A stretch of 64,000 bases of DNA from Melastoma dodecandrum (GCA_029817715.1 JARUPY010000089.1:496001-560000), one strand, 5' to 3'. Positions 22,243 through 34,288 are shown, numbered from the stretch's first letter. Made by a program: numbers and translations. Notes: generated by a model from the letters alone, not told the origin.

Positions 22243-22255
22243 GGCTCTGATACTA
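22243..22255 (-). other. tRNA-Met primer site, copy 1 (one mismatch)
   Basis: On the minus strand this reads TAGTATCAGAGCC, one base off the TGGTATCAGAGC consensus of caulimovirids. Copy 2 has the exact site at 31454-31466. Confidence 0.85.
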
Positions 22256-22349
22256 ATTAAAGACTGAAAGATAACTAGCCTGACCAATTTACTCCGAAAA
22301 GTTAAATATCAACATGCTAGATATTCTTCAGAAATGCCAGGAATTGAAC

Positions 22350-22682
22350 TTAAGAAGATTTTCCCAATCGTCTTTGTCGTCGGCGTTCCACCATCCTCAA
22401 ATACTCGTTTGAGTATTTTGAACTAGCCGTAAATCCGAGACTGGACTTACCTTCAAGGAAATATTCCTCAAATTCACTCTGTAATAGAGTCAGCTCTTCT
22501 AATTTCTTAGAATAGCTTTCTATAAGCGTGGATAACTGAGTTATCTGTGCTGATAGAATTTCTAGACGATCTACTACAGTATTGAGAAGACCAGTAGTAG
22601 AATCATTGCCCACCCCATGATCCAAATGGCATAATTTAGGATTCGGGCAATCAGTCATAAGAATGACTCGTGCACTGCACAT
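22350..22682 (-). CDS. Leader ORF with coiled coil, copy 1
   Basis: 110-codon frame from ATG 22682, lying between the pregenomic promoter and the primer site. It has a heptad-like segment (VDRLEILSAQITQLSTLIES, then KKLEELTLLQSEFEEYF) and a basic tail (RMVERRRQRRLGKSS). The same frame exists in copy 2 (about 31495-31810), interrupted there by a 1-nt loss, so it was probably a real viral gene. A small coiled-coil protein recalls virion-associated proteins of the family, but that is only an analogy. Confidence 0.55.
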   Translation of the reverse strand: MCSARVILMTDCPNPKLCHLDHGVGNDSTTGLLNTVVDRLEILSAQITQLSTLIESYSKKLEELTLLQSEFEEYFLEGKSSLGFTASSKYSNEYLRMVERRRQRRLGKSS

Positions 22683-22881
22683 GTCTTTCAAATTAGAAAG
22701 ATCGGCATAAACAATCTTAAAACAAGATGCTTATCATACCTTAATCCAATGGATAGTTCTGAGGGTTCACCAAGCTTCCGCAACTTCTGGAAATCCAAGA
22801 GTGTCTCACTTCTCAAAGTTGAGAATCCTGTGAGGGGGAGAGGCTATTCTGTGTCCTTCTGAATGCCCTTACCTTGAGGGT

Positions 22882-22889
22882 CTTATATT
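22882..22889 (-). promoter_or_regulatory. Pregenomic promoter TATA, copy 1
   Basis: On the minus strand AATATAAG lies about 630 bp before the primer site, with conserved flanks. Copy 2 has TATATAAG at the equivalent place. Confidence 0.6.
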
Positions 22890-23221
22890 GACACTCCTCA
22901 TCCAAAAACAAGGTTTAGTCATGGAGACTTTTTCTTCAAGGTTTCGATTCGAAAATCTAACCTTAAGTTAGTCTTAATCGATTTTGATTAATTCTAACTA
23001 CTCTTGATTCCTTAAGGTATTTTTTGGAGAATGATCAAAGAATTTTGACTCAGAGAGACGTGAGAGAAAATTATCTATTCAGTTCGCCTCCCCAAATGAG
23101 GTAGAGGGTTGTGAAATATATACACAAAGAAGCTGGTGCCTATGCACTGTTTGTCAGCTCAAAAGGTAAAAGAATCTACTTTATCAAAAGCTTACAAAAG
23201 CTAACTAGAGAACAAAATCGT

Positions 23222-24922
23222 CTAGTTTATCTTTACACAGTTTTCTTCTCCCGTCTGCATCATTGCTCTATCTTGGGAGATTCCTTCTTCTCTGGCGTTT
23301 GATGTCTCACCAGTTCCTTCAGAGAGTCCCTGTCTCTCAAAATTTTTTCGGGCTTTCTCTTCATCTTGCTCAAATCGCTGGGCTAAGGATTTGTCTGTGT
23401 AGTTAGCGATTTTTCTCCAGACTTCAAAGGTGTCCGTCCGGAGGCACAACTCAGAGTTTTCTCTCTTCCAGAAACTATCCAGAAGATCCAAAACTCTTTC
23501 CCATCCTCGCACCCCTGCCTATTCATCTGCATAACTGAGATAGGAATGGAGGATCGTGACAGTTGTCATCCCGTCACTGAGCACATAGTATAACTCCTTG
23601 CGGGCAAATACGTGCTCTAATACATCCTTCAAAAATTCAACCTTTGTGGCTTTTCTTACAGTTTTATCCTTGTAATACTTTCGCCATAAACCTCTCTGAT
23701 CAAGGTCCTGTCGTTGAGGTTCTATCAGATGTCTACTTTCACTAGGATGGATGTCCCAGACTTGCATGTTGGGAAGAATTTCTTTCTCAAACTTTTCATG
23801 TTCTTCCTCCTCGATCATAGTGCTAGTAATCAATGTCGTGGTATTCTTTGATCCGTATCCAAGGCATCCGAGTATGAACTTTACCAAGTGACGCAGTGGT
23901 TCTATCTGTTCTGGTTCTGATCTGTCAATCTCCAGAATGTCGACAAAACCTGTATACAAATATGGTAAAGCAACTCCCACCATACCTCAATTAATCCTCA
24001 GGGATGGTCACTTCTCCGATATCCAATGTAGATACGGTTGAAGTACAGAGTTCTCCTCGAGTGAGGATTCTCTCATATCTACTTCTACCTTCGAAGTCTC
24101 ATAGTCTTTGACCTCACATGGTAATATAAACATAGTCGTGGTGAGAATTTGTTGTCTATCCCTTACGGTTTTAGACAGTTCTTCTCCATCTGAAGCCTTA
24201 TATGACAGTTTAGACTCCAAATCTTTGATGTACTCTATCGCCTTGGCTGCAAAAAACTCAATCTGACGTTGGTAATTATTTTTTATACCCCCATGAGTCA
24301 TCCACAGATAACAGTGGCATCCCAAGATAGGGATCCATCTTCGAAAGAGTTTAAATCAAAAAACCAAGATCCATCTAGATCTTCATGACCTTTGTCATTG
24401 TGAGTTTGCTCACCAGGTTCTCTAACCGAACATCTCTCAAGAATTACTTCCTCAAGGTTCTTCTTCGAGTATGCCTGGTATTTCGTAATTGAAATACTCG
24501 TCATACTCCATTTCTGCCGCGTCATCAGGTTTTTCCTTCTGAACAACTGGCTCTCCAATGAAAGCTTTGAATTTTGCTTCCTCCTCAGCATACTCAGTCT
24601 CCATCTGCTCCTTCTCCTCCTTCCGACTTTGTAATAAAGCCTTATAAGATTTGACAGCTTGATTTATGGAGATTTTCTGCTCTTTGGCCAGGTGATTACG
24701 ACAATAATCAAATTGTTCCGTGGTTAATGGGTACCACCAAGGTTCTTCAACCTTTCCATCCTTTTCAGGACCAGAAGACTTAAGCTGCTTCGCTTTTCTC
24801 TTCTTTTTGGTTTTTTCTTGGGAATCAGCCCGAGCTTCTTCCTTCATATCTACCATCTTCACCTTTCCTTTAGAGCTTACCTCTTCAGGATCAGCCACCC
24901 TCTCTTGAGAGTCTTTCATCAC
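23222..24922 (-). pseudogene. Downstream ORF region, copy 1
   Basis: Five fragments in different frames: 24452-24922, 24298-24591, 24008-24325, 23519-23983, 23222-23512. Recognisable blocks shared with copy 2 are WWYPLTTEQFDYCRNHLAKE, a helical Glu-rich stretch, SWFFDLNSFEDGSLSWDA, LEENSVLQPYLHWIS, YTGFVDILEIDRSEPEQIEP and LRTDTFEVWRKIANYTDKS. The position after RNase H is where relatives carry the transactivator/inclusion-body gene, but I see no diagnostic motif, so the function is unassigned. Confidence 0.6.
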
Positions 24923-25575
24923 GTTTCCTTTGGAGTTGACATTATCTTCTCCTTTAGGACCGCCATTCCCTTCTGGGCATTTTTATCTGCTTTCCCTTTG
25001 GAATTGGTTATTATCTTTTCCTTAGGTTCAACCATTCCCCTCTGGGAATCAATTTTCGTTTTTCCTTTAGAGTTAGCCGAAGCTTTCTCTTTTGGATTAA
25101 CCATCTCCTTCTGGAGATCTGTTTCTGCTTTTCTCTTGGAGTTGGTGACTACCTTATCCTTGAGATTAACCACTCCCTTTTGGGAATCTGCAGCTTTTAG
25201 CTTAGTTGGACATTTGAAATATCTATGTCCAACATTGGAACCAGCATCACTATGCTCACTTTTTCTCTTATTAGGACATACCTTCTTGGAGTGTCCCTCC
25301 TGCTTGCATCCCCACAAATCTTCCTCTTTGCGGCTGGATCCATCTGCAAGTTCTCTAGAGAGAGAGTCAGCTATTATGTTTCTGTCCGAAGAGATATACT
25401 CGACATCGAATTTATAATAGCTAAACCATTCCTGCAACCTCAAAAGTCTGGTCTGCTTAGCCTCCTTGAGGTTCAGGCTCATAAACCTTTTTACATAGGT
25501 CGAGTCAGAGCGCACTAAGAATTTCTTTGGTGCCAAAAAGATGTAAAAGGCTTTTATTCCATTTTTTAAAGCCAA
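24919..25575 (-). pseudogene. RNase H end, zinc knuckles and Lys-rich repeats, copy 1
   Basis: One frame of 218 codons joins the end of RNase H (VRSDSTYVKRFMSLNL, NIIADSLSREL) to a zinc-knuckle region and then repeats of about 20-22 residues (KGKTKIDSQRGMVEPKEK, KGKADKNAQKGMAVLKEK). It shows that in this virus the zinc-knuckle/repeat domain is continuous with the polymerase. The first knuckle has lost its first Cys (LWGCKQEGHSKKVC) and the second is truncated. Confidence 0.75.
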
Positions 25576-25578
25576 TAC

Positions 25579-26498
25579 TTATTTTTCGTGTATCGGGTAT
25601 TGGAGTTCGTACCCCTTAAAACTACCTGACCAATACTTACAAACGGGCTTAGGCTTTCTTCCTTTAATTTTAAGGACAGCACCCCAGAACTCGTTAGAAG
25701 CATCAATTTCCAGGACTAGCTCATCTTTATCAGATGGTAAAGAGAGTTGAGGTAAATTTTTAACCTTTCTCTTAATCCTCTGAATAGCATGAGTATCCTC
25801 ATCTTCCCATAACCAAGGATTCACAGAAGATGTTTCCTTTGAAATCCTTCCTAGATCTTGGGAAAGATCTTTCACAAACTTCCTAGCATAGTTAACAAAA
25901 CCACAAAACCTCTGGACTTGTTTTCTATCCTCAAGTCTGTCAGGAAATTCAATAATTTTCTTGGCAATATGGCTTTGTAATTTTATTTTTCCTTGTTCAA
26001 TCTCCATACCTAGAAAATTAGCGGATTCCTTAAACCATTATATCTTTCTTTCTGATAGAATCATGCCATCCTGTCGGAAAACATCAGTCACCTTATCTAG
26101 GTGCCTCATGTGGTCGTCCCCAGTCTGAATGTAGACTAACACATTATCTATGTAGACCGCACAAAATTTTCGGACCTGCTTGAAAGCATTATCCATTTGC
26201 GCTGAAAGACGCCTGGAGCATTCTTCAGGCCGAATGGCATCACCAGCCATTCAAACATTCCTTGCGGAGCATTGAAGGCAGTTAGAGGAACCGAATCTTC
26301 TTCCATCTTGACTTGCCAGTATCCACTTTTCAAGTCAAATTTTGAAAAGAACTTTGGTTGGCTCAAACTAACTCTATCAATTAAATCTCCTGCTGTAGGA
26401 ATCTTATAGCCATCGTCTTTGGTAGCTTTATTAAGCTGACGATAGTCTATAACCATTCGTGCTTTTCCTCGCACCTGCTCGGCATGATTAATTACCAT
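25579..26498 (-). pseudogene. Reverse transcriptase, copy 1
   Basis: Three fragments (26148-26498, 26038-26250, 25579-26007) in different frames. Motifs: ARMVIDYRQLNKATKDDGYK, SKFDLKSGYWQVKM, GMFEWLVMPFGLKNAPGVFQ. The catalytic box reads YIDN instead of YIDD, then the connection region (FCGFVNYARKFVKDLSQ) and the start of RNase H (LVLEIDASNEFWGAVL). The mutated box and frameshifts mean no active enzyme. Confidence 0.85.
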
Positions 26499-27522
26499 AA
26501 AAGGCAGGACTAGAATATGGACTGTAACTGTCCCTAATCAAGCCTTTTCCAAGCAACTCAGGAATTTGTTTGTCAAATTCCTCAACCATTTCAGCCGTAT
26601 ATGTAATATTTCTGGCTCTTATGATGGTTCCGGGATCCTTTAATTCGAGTCTAGCCTTTAGGCTATTCCGACTCCAAAATTTTAATGGATCTTCACTAAA
26701 ATTGTCGGCAAGTTTTACCAGGAACTTATCCCATTTTGTCCCGGTTAATTTTACTTCCCTACACACTTCTTGTTTAGGAAACAAGTCGTCATACCAGTTA
26801 GAACTCCTGGTATCCGTTGGAGAAAACAAGGTTTGCACCCATAAGTCATTTTCTTTCAACCGTATATCACCACGCTGAGCTCGCACTTTGAAAGCTCTTT
26901 CACATGGTGAATTACCACAATATTCTACCCGTTTGACCGGATATAACCCAAATTTTAACCTTAATTTAGGTTCTTGTAGAATACTTATCTTTACCCCACC
27001 TATGGACACACGATGGACATCATGCACAAAAGGTAAATTTTCCTTCTGTCCCTTTAGAAAAGCATTACCAAGAATGATATCTGCTTCTAATAAAGGATGG
27101 GCCAGGATCTCTTTAATGATGAACTTTTGTCCACCAATAAAGACAGGCACATTATTGTCCTGATGGCTAACTATTGTCGCCATTCCATCTACATTCACCA
27201 TATGGATGGGTTTCTGCAATGGTTTCTACTATTCATCTGGTAGCGCATTGAGTCTAACACAGCTTATGCTACACCCAATGTCTATCAAAGTATTCAGAGA
27301 ATATTCATAGTATCCAGGGAATTTGAAAGTTAGAGCTACATATGTGCTCAAGTCTTCTTTCCTTATACTAAAATTAATATTTCTGGGTACTTCCTGGGAT
27401 TGTTCTATCATCCTCCATATTTCGTCTACTGGTATAGACCTTTGCTCAGCTATTTGTTCAATAACCTTACAAACTTCAGGAATACTGGATAAAGAGTTAT
27501 CCGGATAGGTAACTCTCATCAT
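26488..27522 (-). pseudogene. Aspartic protease region, copy 1
   Basis: Fragments 27229-27522 and 26488-27219. The active-site motif reads LIDIGCSIS, so the Thr of D-T-G is replaced by Ile. A stop separates the two fragments. The second fragment has LLEADIILGNAFL, the downstream protease block. Confidence 0.75.
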
Positions 27523-27636
27523 CCGTATTTATTCATCTCTTTGTTGATCTACCGGATCTTCATAGACTGGTAATGATACCTGTCTATATCCTACGATTCT
27601 ACCCGTATGTTGAGACGGGCTTCTAGAATCAAGAGA

Positions 27637-28824
27637 TCATCGAGACATCTCCTCAACTAGTGGGGGAGCAGATGCTTCTGCTGGTCGAGACATGATTATG
27701 TCATCTCCCACATCACTAGCTCTAGAAGAAACCTCAGAGAGCATTTGAATTCTTGGCTCTCTCAGGATAGGTATCCTCACAGGCAGATGCCTGTCAGCTC
27801 TATCACTACCTCTAGACGGTTCTCCCAACATAATAGTAATCTCGTTACCTCTCTGTCGGATATTAGCCACACTAATCGGTCTAGAGCTATTACCAGGCTC
27901 AGTCATAACCCAATTTCTTGGCCAGGTTAATTCCAGTGGGTTCACCTCGCGCCTTTGAAATTGTTGGTAGTTATTATGACCTTCCTCGAACAACTAAGTA
28001 AATCTTGAGATGTTCCTCACACCAAGACTAGTGGTATTTACCAATCGATAAATTACCCTAATGTGATATGCCAAAAACTTGGCCTGGGAATTCATTCTAT
28101 CCATATTCATTGATTTAATCCTTAAGGTCAATGAATTTCCCAAACAACGATCGTTCAGGGCCATCATGAAATTTGGATGGACCTGGAACCATACAGGACC
28201 ATGTGCCAGGTTAGCCTGTATTTCTGATATCAACTGATCTCGAAACTCTCTCCATCTTTTATCGATTGCAGCTGCTACCACAGGACTATCCGCTGAAAGA
28301 TGGAATAGCGGAATCAATCCTACTTGGATTAACCCAATGTGTATATAGTTATATACACCTCTCGCACGTTGCATGGTTTCCCTAATGCATTGTACGTTTA
28401 GTAATGGGATATCCAAAGTCTCAAGTTCCGTGCTTGTAACTTGAGCCGTTGCTTCTGTTTGTGAGATGTCTATTATAGATCTAAAGTTAAATCTTGAAAC
28501 ATTATAGACCTCTCTCACGTTAACATTAGGCAACCTCCATTCCAAGACTGACTGGGATGGATCTTCGTACTGGTGATATTCCTCCAGTACCTGATTCAAT
28601 GCTTCCAAAGGAACCAACTCATCACCATCTCCATTTTGCTCTGCTCTCATCATGAACAGATGCATTTTCCAAAGATCTGAATCTTCTTCTGAGACCGTAT
28701 TATAATTTGATACAACTTCATAGATAGATTCTACTTCCGAGTCTAAGTCAGAAATATCCTGTTCATCTATTGGTTCATAAGCCAGGATTTCTTCCTCATG
28801 ACTCCTGTCATCCAGAAACACCAT
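27637..28824 (-). pseudogene. Movement protein region, copy 1
   Basis: 27994-28824 is open for 276 codons with an acidic N-terminus (DEQDISDLDSEVESIYEV) and a 30K-type movement protein core: ETLDIPLLNVQCIRETMQRA, YIHIGLIQVGLIPLFHL, DRCLGNSLTLRIKSMNMDRM. This protein class moves viral material between cells through plasmodesmata. 27637-27993 is the Arg/Ser-rich linker toward the protease. A stop separates them. Confidence 0.8.
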
Positions 28825-30183
28825 TCATAGTCTTTCCCTCCTTTGGTTCTTCTGAGGACAAGTATCTGCTTTGTGAGTTTTTGATCCACAAAACCAGCAA
28901 CAATTGCAGTTGCTCAACGGCTTCCCTTTTGGACACTTAGGTTCTCTGCCATGCTTTCGCTTAAAGGCATCAATCCTATCTTTATCCTTAAGGTTAGTCC
29001 GTCTCCTTACAAACCTCCTTGGTTTGTAAGCAGGACCTCCTCTTTGTTTTTTTCTGGAGATCTCTCTTGGGCCAAACTTTCCTTTTATTGTATTCAACAA
29101 ATTTTTTCTTCTTTGGAAAGTTTCTTGTTCTCAATTATTCTCCTGGAGTATCACATCCATACCTCCCAGGTACATATTCAATTTGAGAACAACAGCTCTT
29201 GTTTAAGTACGGTAGCTTTTTAGCCGCTTCCTTAACCTGGAGTACACGCTTTCCTCATTGCGTACTTACCCGCCTGAATTTTACCTCCGAGTCCTGAAAC
29301 AATTTTTTCTTCACTCAGAAGTAATTCATAAGCCTTTTGCGCAACTTCCGGCCAGGGTTATGGAAGTTTTTACAAAAAAGGTTCCCAATATGAACTGTTG
29401 AGAAACTACATCCAGATTGTAATAATATTTCTGGAATTCACATACGTAGTTATCAAACAGATACATATTACAGATCGGTAGTTTAACAAGAGTAATCAAC
29501 GATTGCTCCTTTTCCACAATCTCAGTGGATAACGAAAAACCACAGAACTCCCGTTTTAATGCATCAGCGATGATTGCTAATACACCATCAGCGGTCAGCG
29601 CCTGATCTATCTTTTCTTTGATGTCAGTATGTGCCACCAAAGATTTCCAGTATTTTTGCACTGTTCCCATGAGGGCTGCCACACATAATTCATAAACTGA
29701 TCCAGGGGATAGTATACCTGCAGACGCAGTCATTCGAATTAGTGATAACCACTCATCTATTTTTTCAGATACATGCTTCTCACAGTCGCTTTTGTGAGTC
29801 TAAAATGTAAGGAACCACTGACTCTTTATACATTTCATCCACACTCTTGCCTTGATCCTGTTTGGAATTTCTTCCTCCCAGTTTCAATTTTTCGACTGGT
29901 TTTCCTGTAGTACTCTCTAGTCCAGAAGTCGCCTCGGCTTCAGGCCTTTTTAAACTTATCTCATGCTCAATAGAGTCTAACATCTTATTTACTATAAAAC
30001 CTACTTCTCGAGCAAGATGGTTTCGGCTCTCAAGACTCTCTGTACTCCCTTGAATAGTTATCTGAGTTAAAATATCATTTATACTCTTGCTAATTCCATA
30101 AGGAGACATTTTAGACTCTGAAACGAACTCCAGTTGTGTCGGAGTTCCAGAAGAATTTCCCGAAGATTTTCCTTATTCAGCCA
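28825..30183 (-). pseudogene. Capsid region, copy 1
   Basis: Fragments 29780-30109, 29326-29733 and 28825-29100. The ATG at 30183 is followed by a stop three codons later. Compared with copy 2, a deletion of more than 200 bp has removed sequence near 29780. The zinc knuckle CWFCGSKTHKADTC is kept at the C-terminal end after a basic stretch (KPRRFVRRRTNLKDKDR). Confidence 0.8.
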
Positions 30184-30615
30184 TTGTCAATGACTTAATT
30201 AAAAGTTTTTCAAAATTTTGGGTTTTTTATGAAAATTTTAAAAACAAAAGAAATAGGAGCAGTGTTTTGGTAATATGAAAACTTCGATAAAAACCAAAAT
30301 ATTTTACTTTCTCGCGGTACTTTGGAACTATCCTCCAAGTATCACACGACCTTCACCAGTTATTAAATTAAAACACGCAGAAATGGCCACAGCCCTCAAG
30401 TAGGAGACAAAAATTTATCGTACAAATAAAAAGAATCACAACTGCATAAGGCAAATTTGTAGGCCCCCCGAAATCGATATTATTGTAATCGACTCTGGAA
30501 AAACAAACACATGAAGAGGAAATGACCCGGCACCCTCGTGTCGGTACGTTGCGAGCATTTCCTTCAACACATACAAGCATTAAGCCAATACATTAATAAT
30601 AAAATGGACTAATTG
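30184..30615. other. Spacer upstream of viral copy 1
   Basis: AT-rich host sequence with no gene. Similarity to the region upstream of copy 2 stops at the ORF1 start, so the two integrations have different flanks on this side. Confidence 0.55.
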
Positions 30616-30624
30616 TTCCTTTTT
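30616..30624 (+). repeat. 9-bp target site duplication, left
   Basis: TTCCTTTTT, identical to 31212-31220 on the other side of the MITE. Confidence 0.88.
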
Positions 30625-31211
30625 GGCAAAATATTAATTTATGGCCTTAATTTTTAGCCAACTTTCTGTTTTGTCATTAACTTAGTTTGTTATATAATTT
30701 TGTCACCAACTTTTATTTTTATTTTGATTTTGGCCAAACATGAATTTCTTCTAGCGAATGCCAAACAAGGCCTTAATAAATAATTTTCATTTATCGACTA
30801 AAAGGAAAAAAGATTTGAAAAAATAGGAAATAATATTGAAACCTTTCATTTATTTTTTTATTATAAAATTTTGATGAACAAATCAAGTGAATTGGAAGCC
30901 GAAGTTAACGATAGTTGCTGATGTTGTCAAAAAATATGAAAAATCGATTAATGTCGGATGATGTTCTATTAGGGGACGACTATTACGGATAAAGTAGATT
31001 ATGAGACGAATGAATGAGATGTCGAAACTTCACTATTATAGGACACATGTTAGAGTATATTAAGGCCTTATTTGGCTTTCGCTAGAAGAAATTCATGATT
31101 GGCCAAAGTCAAAATAAAAACAAAAGTTGGTGACAAAATTATATAACAAACTAAGTTAATGCCAAAATAAAAAGTTGGCTCAAAGTTGAGGCCATAATCG
31201 TATATTTTGCC
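30625..31211. mobile_element. Mutator-like MITE, 587 bp
   Basis: Non-coding element with long terminal inverted repeats of about 160 bp beginning GGCAAAATAT (left 30625-30785, right 31050-31211). The arms match over nearly their whole length (TTGGTGACAAAATTATATAA on one strand and its complement on the other). It is flanked by a perfect 9-bp duplication. Long TIRs plus a 9-bp TSD point to the Mutator superfamily. It has no transposase and depends on a partner elsewhere. A decayed relative is at about 40425-40845. Confidence 0.87.
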
Positions 31212-31220
31212 TTCCTTTTT
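31212..31220 (+). repeat. 9-bp target site duplication, right
   Basis: TTCCTTTTT, pair of 30616-30624. Confidence 0.88.
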
Positions 31221-31453
31221 TTTGTTTTGGTTTTACATGAAGATAAATTAATAATAATAATAATAAAATTATAAAATTAAGGCTTAATTATCAAATATAT
31301 CCTCAACTTTACTCGTTTTTACTGATCTATCTCAAAGTTTAAACTGTATCTCTAGGTAGCCTGTACTTTCGACTTGTTTCAAGTTTATCCCTTTTTACTT
31401 CAGTTCCTAAGTTAACTTTTCTCAGACAATAAGAAACTTAATTCTTCTTAAGC

Positions 31454-31466
31454 GGCTCTGATACCA
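31454..31466 (-). other. tRNA-Met primer site, copy 2
   Basis: On the minus strand TGGTATCAGAGCC, the standard caulimovirid initiator tRNA-Met primer site, where minus-strand DNA synthesis starts and leaves a discontinuity. Confidence 0.9.
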
Positions 31467-31494
31467 ATAAATAGAAATCAAAATCGAACTTAAG

Positions 31495-31810
31495 AAGGGT
31501 TTCTTGAGTGTCTTAGACGTCGGCGCTCGGCCAACCTCAAGTACTCGTTTGAGTATCTCGAACTTGCCGCAAATCCAAGATTGGATTTACCTTCAAGGAA
31601 GAATTCCTCGAATTCACTCTGTGTAAGAGTCAGTTCTTCTAATTTCTTAGAATAGTCTCCACAAGCTCGGTCAACTGCGTAATTTGTGCTGATAAGCTTG
31701 CCAGACGATCTACTACCGTGTTAAGAAGTCCAGTAGTAGAATCCTTGCTAACCCCGTGATCCAAATGGAGAAGATCTGGATTTGGACAATCAGTCATAAG
31801 AATGACTCAG
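31495..31810 (-). pseudogene. Leader ORF, copy 2 (frameshifted)
   Basis: Homologue of the 110-codon leader ORF of copy 1, with the same coiled-coil segment and basic end. A 1-nt loss near 31665 breaks the frame. Confidence 0.55.
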
Positions 31811-32048
31811 GCTCCTGCCTATAACGTGCTATTGCACCACCTTTACAATCTTAGTTAGATCGAAAAGGTTATCATAAACTACACAGCGGAAAGTTTATCA
31901 TACCTTAATCGAATCGCTTAGAGGGTCCACCAAGCTTCCGCACCAAGAGAACTCTAAAAGCAAAGCTTTAGGAGTCTTCTCCTAAAGAGTTTAGAGAAAG
32001 CAGTGGAGAGCCTCTTCTGTGTCATCCGAATGCCCATAACATGAGGGA

Positions 32049-32056
32049 CTTATATA
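32049..32056 (-). promoter_or_regulatory. Pregenomic promoter TATA, copy 2
   Basis: TATATAAG on the minus strand, about 590 bp before the primer site, in the expected place for the promoter of the full-length RNA. Confidence 0.65.
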
Positions 32057-32621
32057 GACACTCCTCATCCAAGGTTTCAGCCTGATGGCTTAGCCTTACA
32101 AGGTTTAGTCAGGATGACTTATCCTTCAAGGTGTCGATCCTCAGATCTAACCTTTAGTTAGACTTAATCAATTTTGATTAATTCTAACGTTCTTGGTTTC
32201 TTAAGGTATTTTTCGAAGAACAATCAGAAACAATTTTTGTTTTAGATTTTCTTCTGAAGGACAATCAAAGAATTCTTGTTCAAAGTTTTGAGAGAGAGAA
32301 TTCTCTATTCAGATTGCCTCCCCAAATGAGGTAGAGGGCTTGTGAATATATACACAAGAGAGCTGGTGTCTATGCACTGTTTGCCACCTCAAAAGTAAAA
32401 GGAATCTAAACTGTTACAAAAGCTAGTGGGGTCCTAATGACTGACAAAAATGTCCTAGTCTAACTTTATACAGTTGTCTTCTCCCGTCTGCATTGGTGCG
32501 CTGTCTTGGGAGATTCCTTCTTTGTTATTGGTGCTTGAAAACTCGCCAACTCCTGGAACTTATCCTGAATGCCGTTAATATCAATTTCGTAACATTTGCC
32601 GATTTGTTTGATAGTCGACAA

Positions 32622-34252
32622 TTACAAGGGGATATTTTCTCTATTTTTGTCATAGCTATTGCCGCAGGCTTCTGAGAGTCCCGGTGGGTCTTGGACCGCC
32701 TTAAGAATTTGTTGGGCTCTCTCATCATATTCAATTTGCTGATTTAGAGTCTTGTCTGTGAAATCAGCAATTTTACTCCAAACCTCGAAGGTGTCGGTTC
32801 GGAGGTGCAACTCAGAGTTCTCTCTCCTCCAGAAACTATCTAGAAGTTCGAGCATTCTCTACCATCCTCGGTCTCCTGCTTGTTCGTCGATGAGGCTTAG
32901 ATTTGACCGAAGAATCGTGACGGTAATTATACCATCACAGAGCACGTAGTATTCGTCCTTGCGGGCTAACACATGCTCCAACACATCCTTAAGAAACTCA
33001 ACTTTTATGGCCTTCCGGACTGTTTTTTCTTGTAGTATTTTCGCCATAAACCTCTCTGATCGAGGTCCTGTCGTTGAGGTTCCACCAGACGTCTACTCTC
33101 ACAAGGGTGGATGTCCCATACCTGCAGATTTTGAAGTATTACCTTCCCATACTACGGATGGTCTTCTTCCTCCCTTAACGTGCTAGTAATCAATGCCGTG
33201 GCATATTTTAGTCCATAGCCTAGGCATCCAAGTACATACCTTACCAACATAGGCAGTGGTTCCATACACTCTGGTTCAGATCTGTCGATCTCCAGGATGT
33301 CTACAAACCCAGCATATACGTAAGGTGCTGCTACTCCCACCATGTCTGAATGAATTCTCAGAGATGGCCACTTCCCCGATATCCAATGTAGATACGGTTG
33401 AAGTACAGTGTTTTCCTCGAGCGAGGATTCACTCATGTCTACTACTACCTTTGGGACTTCATAATTTTTGACTTCCCCTGGTATGATCGACATAGTTGTG
33501 GAGAAAATCTGCTGTCTCTCTTTTTCTACTCTGGACAGCTCCTCCTCACCTGAAGCCATAATCGATAGCTTATACTCCAGGTCTTTGATATACTCAACTG
33601 TCTTTCTTGCGAAAAACTCAACCTGACGCTTGTCATCATGTTTGATGCCACCCATGAGTCATCCACAAACCACCGACGCATCCCAGCTTAGGGATTCATC
33701 TTCGAATGAGTCTTGATCAAAAAACCAGGATCCTCCCAGATCCTCTTGGGTTGCCCCAACATGGCCTTTGCCATCATGACCTCTATCACCGTGAATGCTT
33801 TCACCAGACTCCTTGACAGAGCCTTTAACAGGAATTACTTCCTCAGGAATTGCTTCCTCAAGGTTCTCTTTCCTTTCAAGATTACCTTCCAACGATGCGT
33901 AAGCACTTCCAAAGTCGAAGTATTGCTCACACTCCATTGCAGCCACTTCCTCAAGTTCTACCCTTGGTTCAGGGTCTACTACTTGAATTGGCTCGCCAAT
34001 TAAGGCCTTAAACTTAGCCTCTTCCTCAGCATACTGTTATTCCATCTTCTCTTTCTGTTCCTCTTTGCTTTGTAACAAAGCTTTGTAGGATTTCACAGCT
34101 TGATTAATGGAAATTTTCTGCTCTTTAGCTAAGTGGTTTCGGCAGTAGGTGAACTGCTCCATGGTCAAAGGAGACCACCAAGGTTCTTCAACCTTACCGT
34201 CCTTTTTTGGACCTTCTTTTGCAGAATCATCTCCTTCGAGATCAGAAGACAT
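32622..34252 (-). pseudogene. Downstream ORF region, copy 2
   Basis: Fragments 34037-34252, 33659-33946, 33152-33655, 32859-33047 and 32622-32855. Shared blocks with copy 1: EPWWSPLTMEQFTYCRNHLA, SWFFDQDSFEDESLSWDA, LEENTVLQPYLHWISGKWP, YAGFVDILEIDRSEPE, LGCLGYGLKYATALITST, LRTDTFEVWSKIADFTDKT. The best single piece is 33152-33655 (167 codons). This is the position of the transactivator in relatives; homology is not visible by eye. Confidence 0.6.
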
Positions 34253-34288
34253 AAGCCTCTTGGCTTTCCTCTTCTTTATGGCTCTCTC

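Larger units (their letters stand above)
22150..30183 (-). mobile_element. Endogenous caulimovirid, copy 1 (broken)
   Basis: About 8.0 kb on the minus strand, roughly one viral genome, with no LTRs and no integrase. Order: capsid, movement protein, protease, RT, RNase H, zinc knuckle and Lys/Glu-rich repeats, a downstream ORF region, pregenomic promoter, leader ORF and tRNA-Met primer site. It is a sister of copy 2 but not identical. The frame is broken many times: an early stop three codons after the first ATG, a deletion of more than 200 bp near 29780, and many frameshifts. The ends are defined by where similarity to copy 2 stops. It is an old integrated genome and looks non-functional. Confidence 0.88.
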
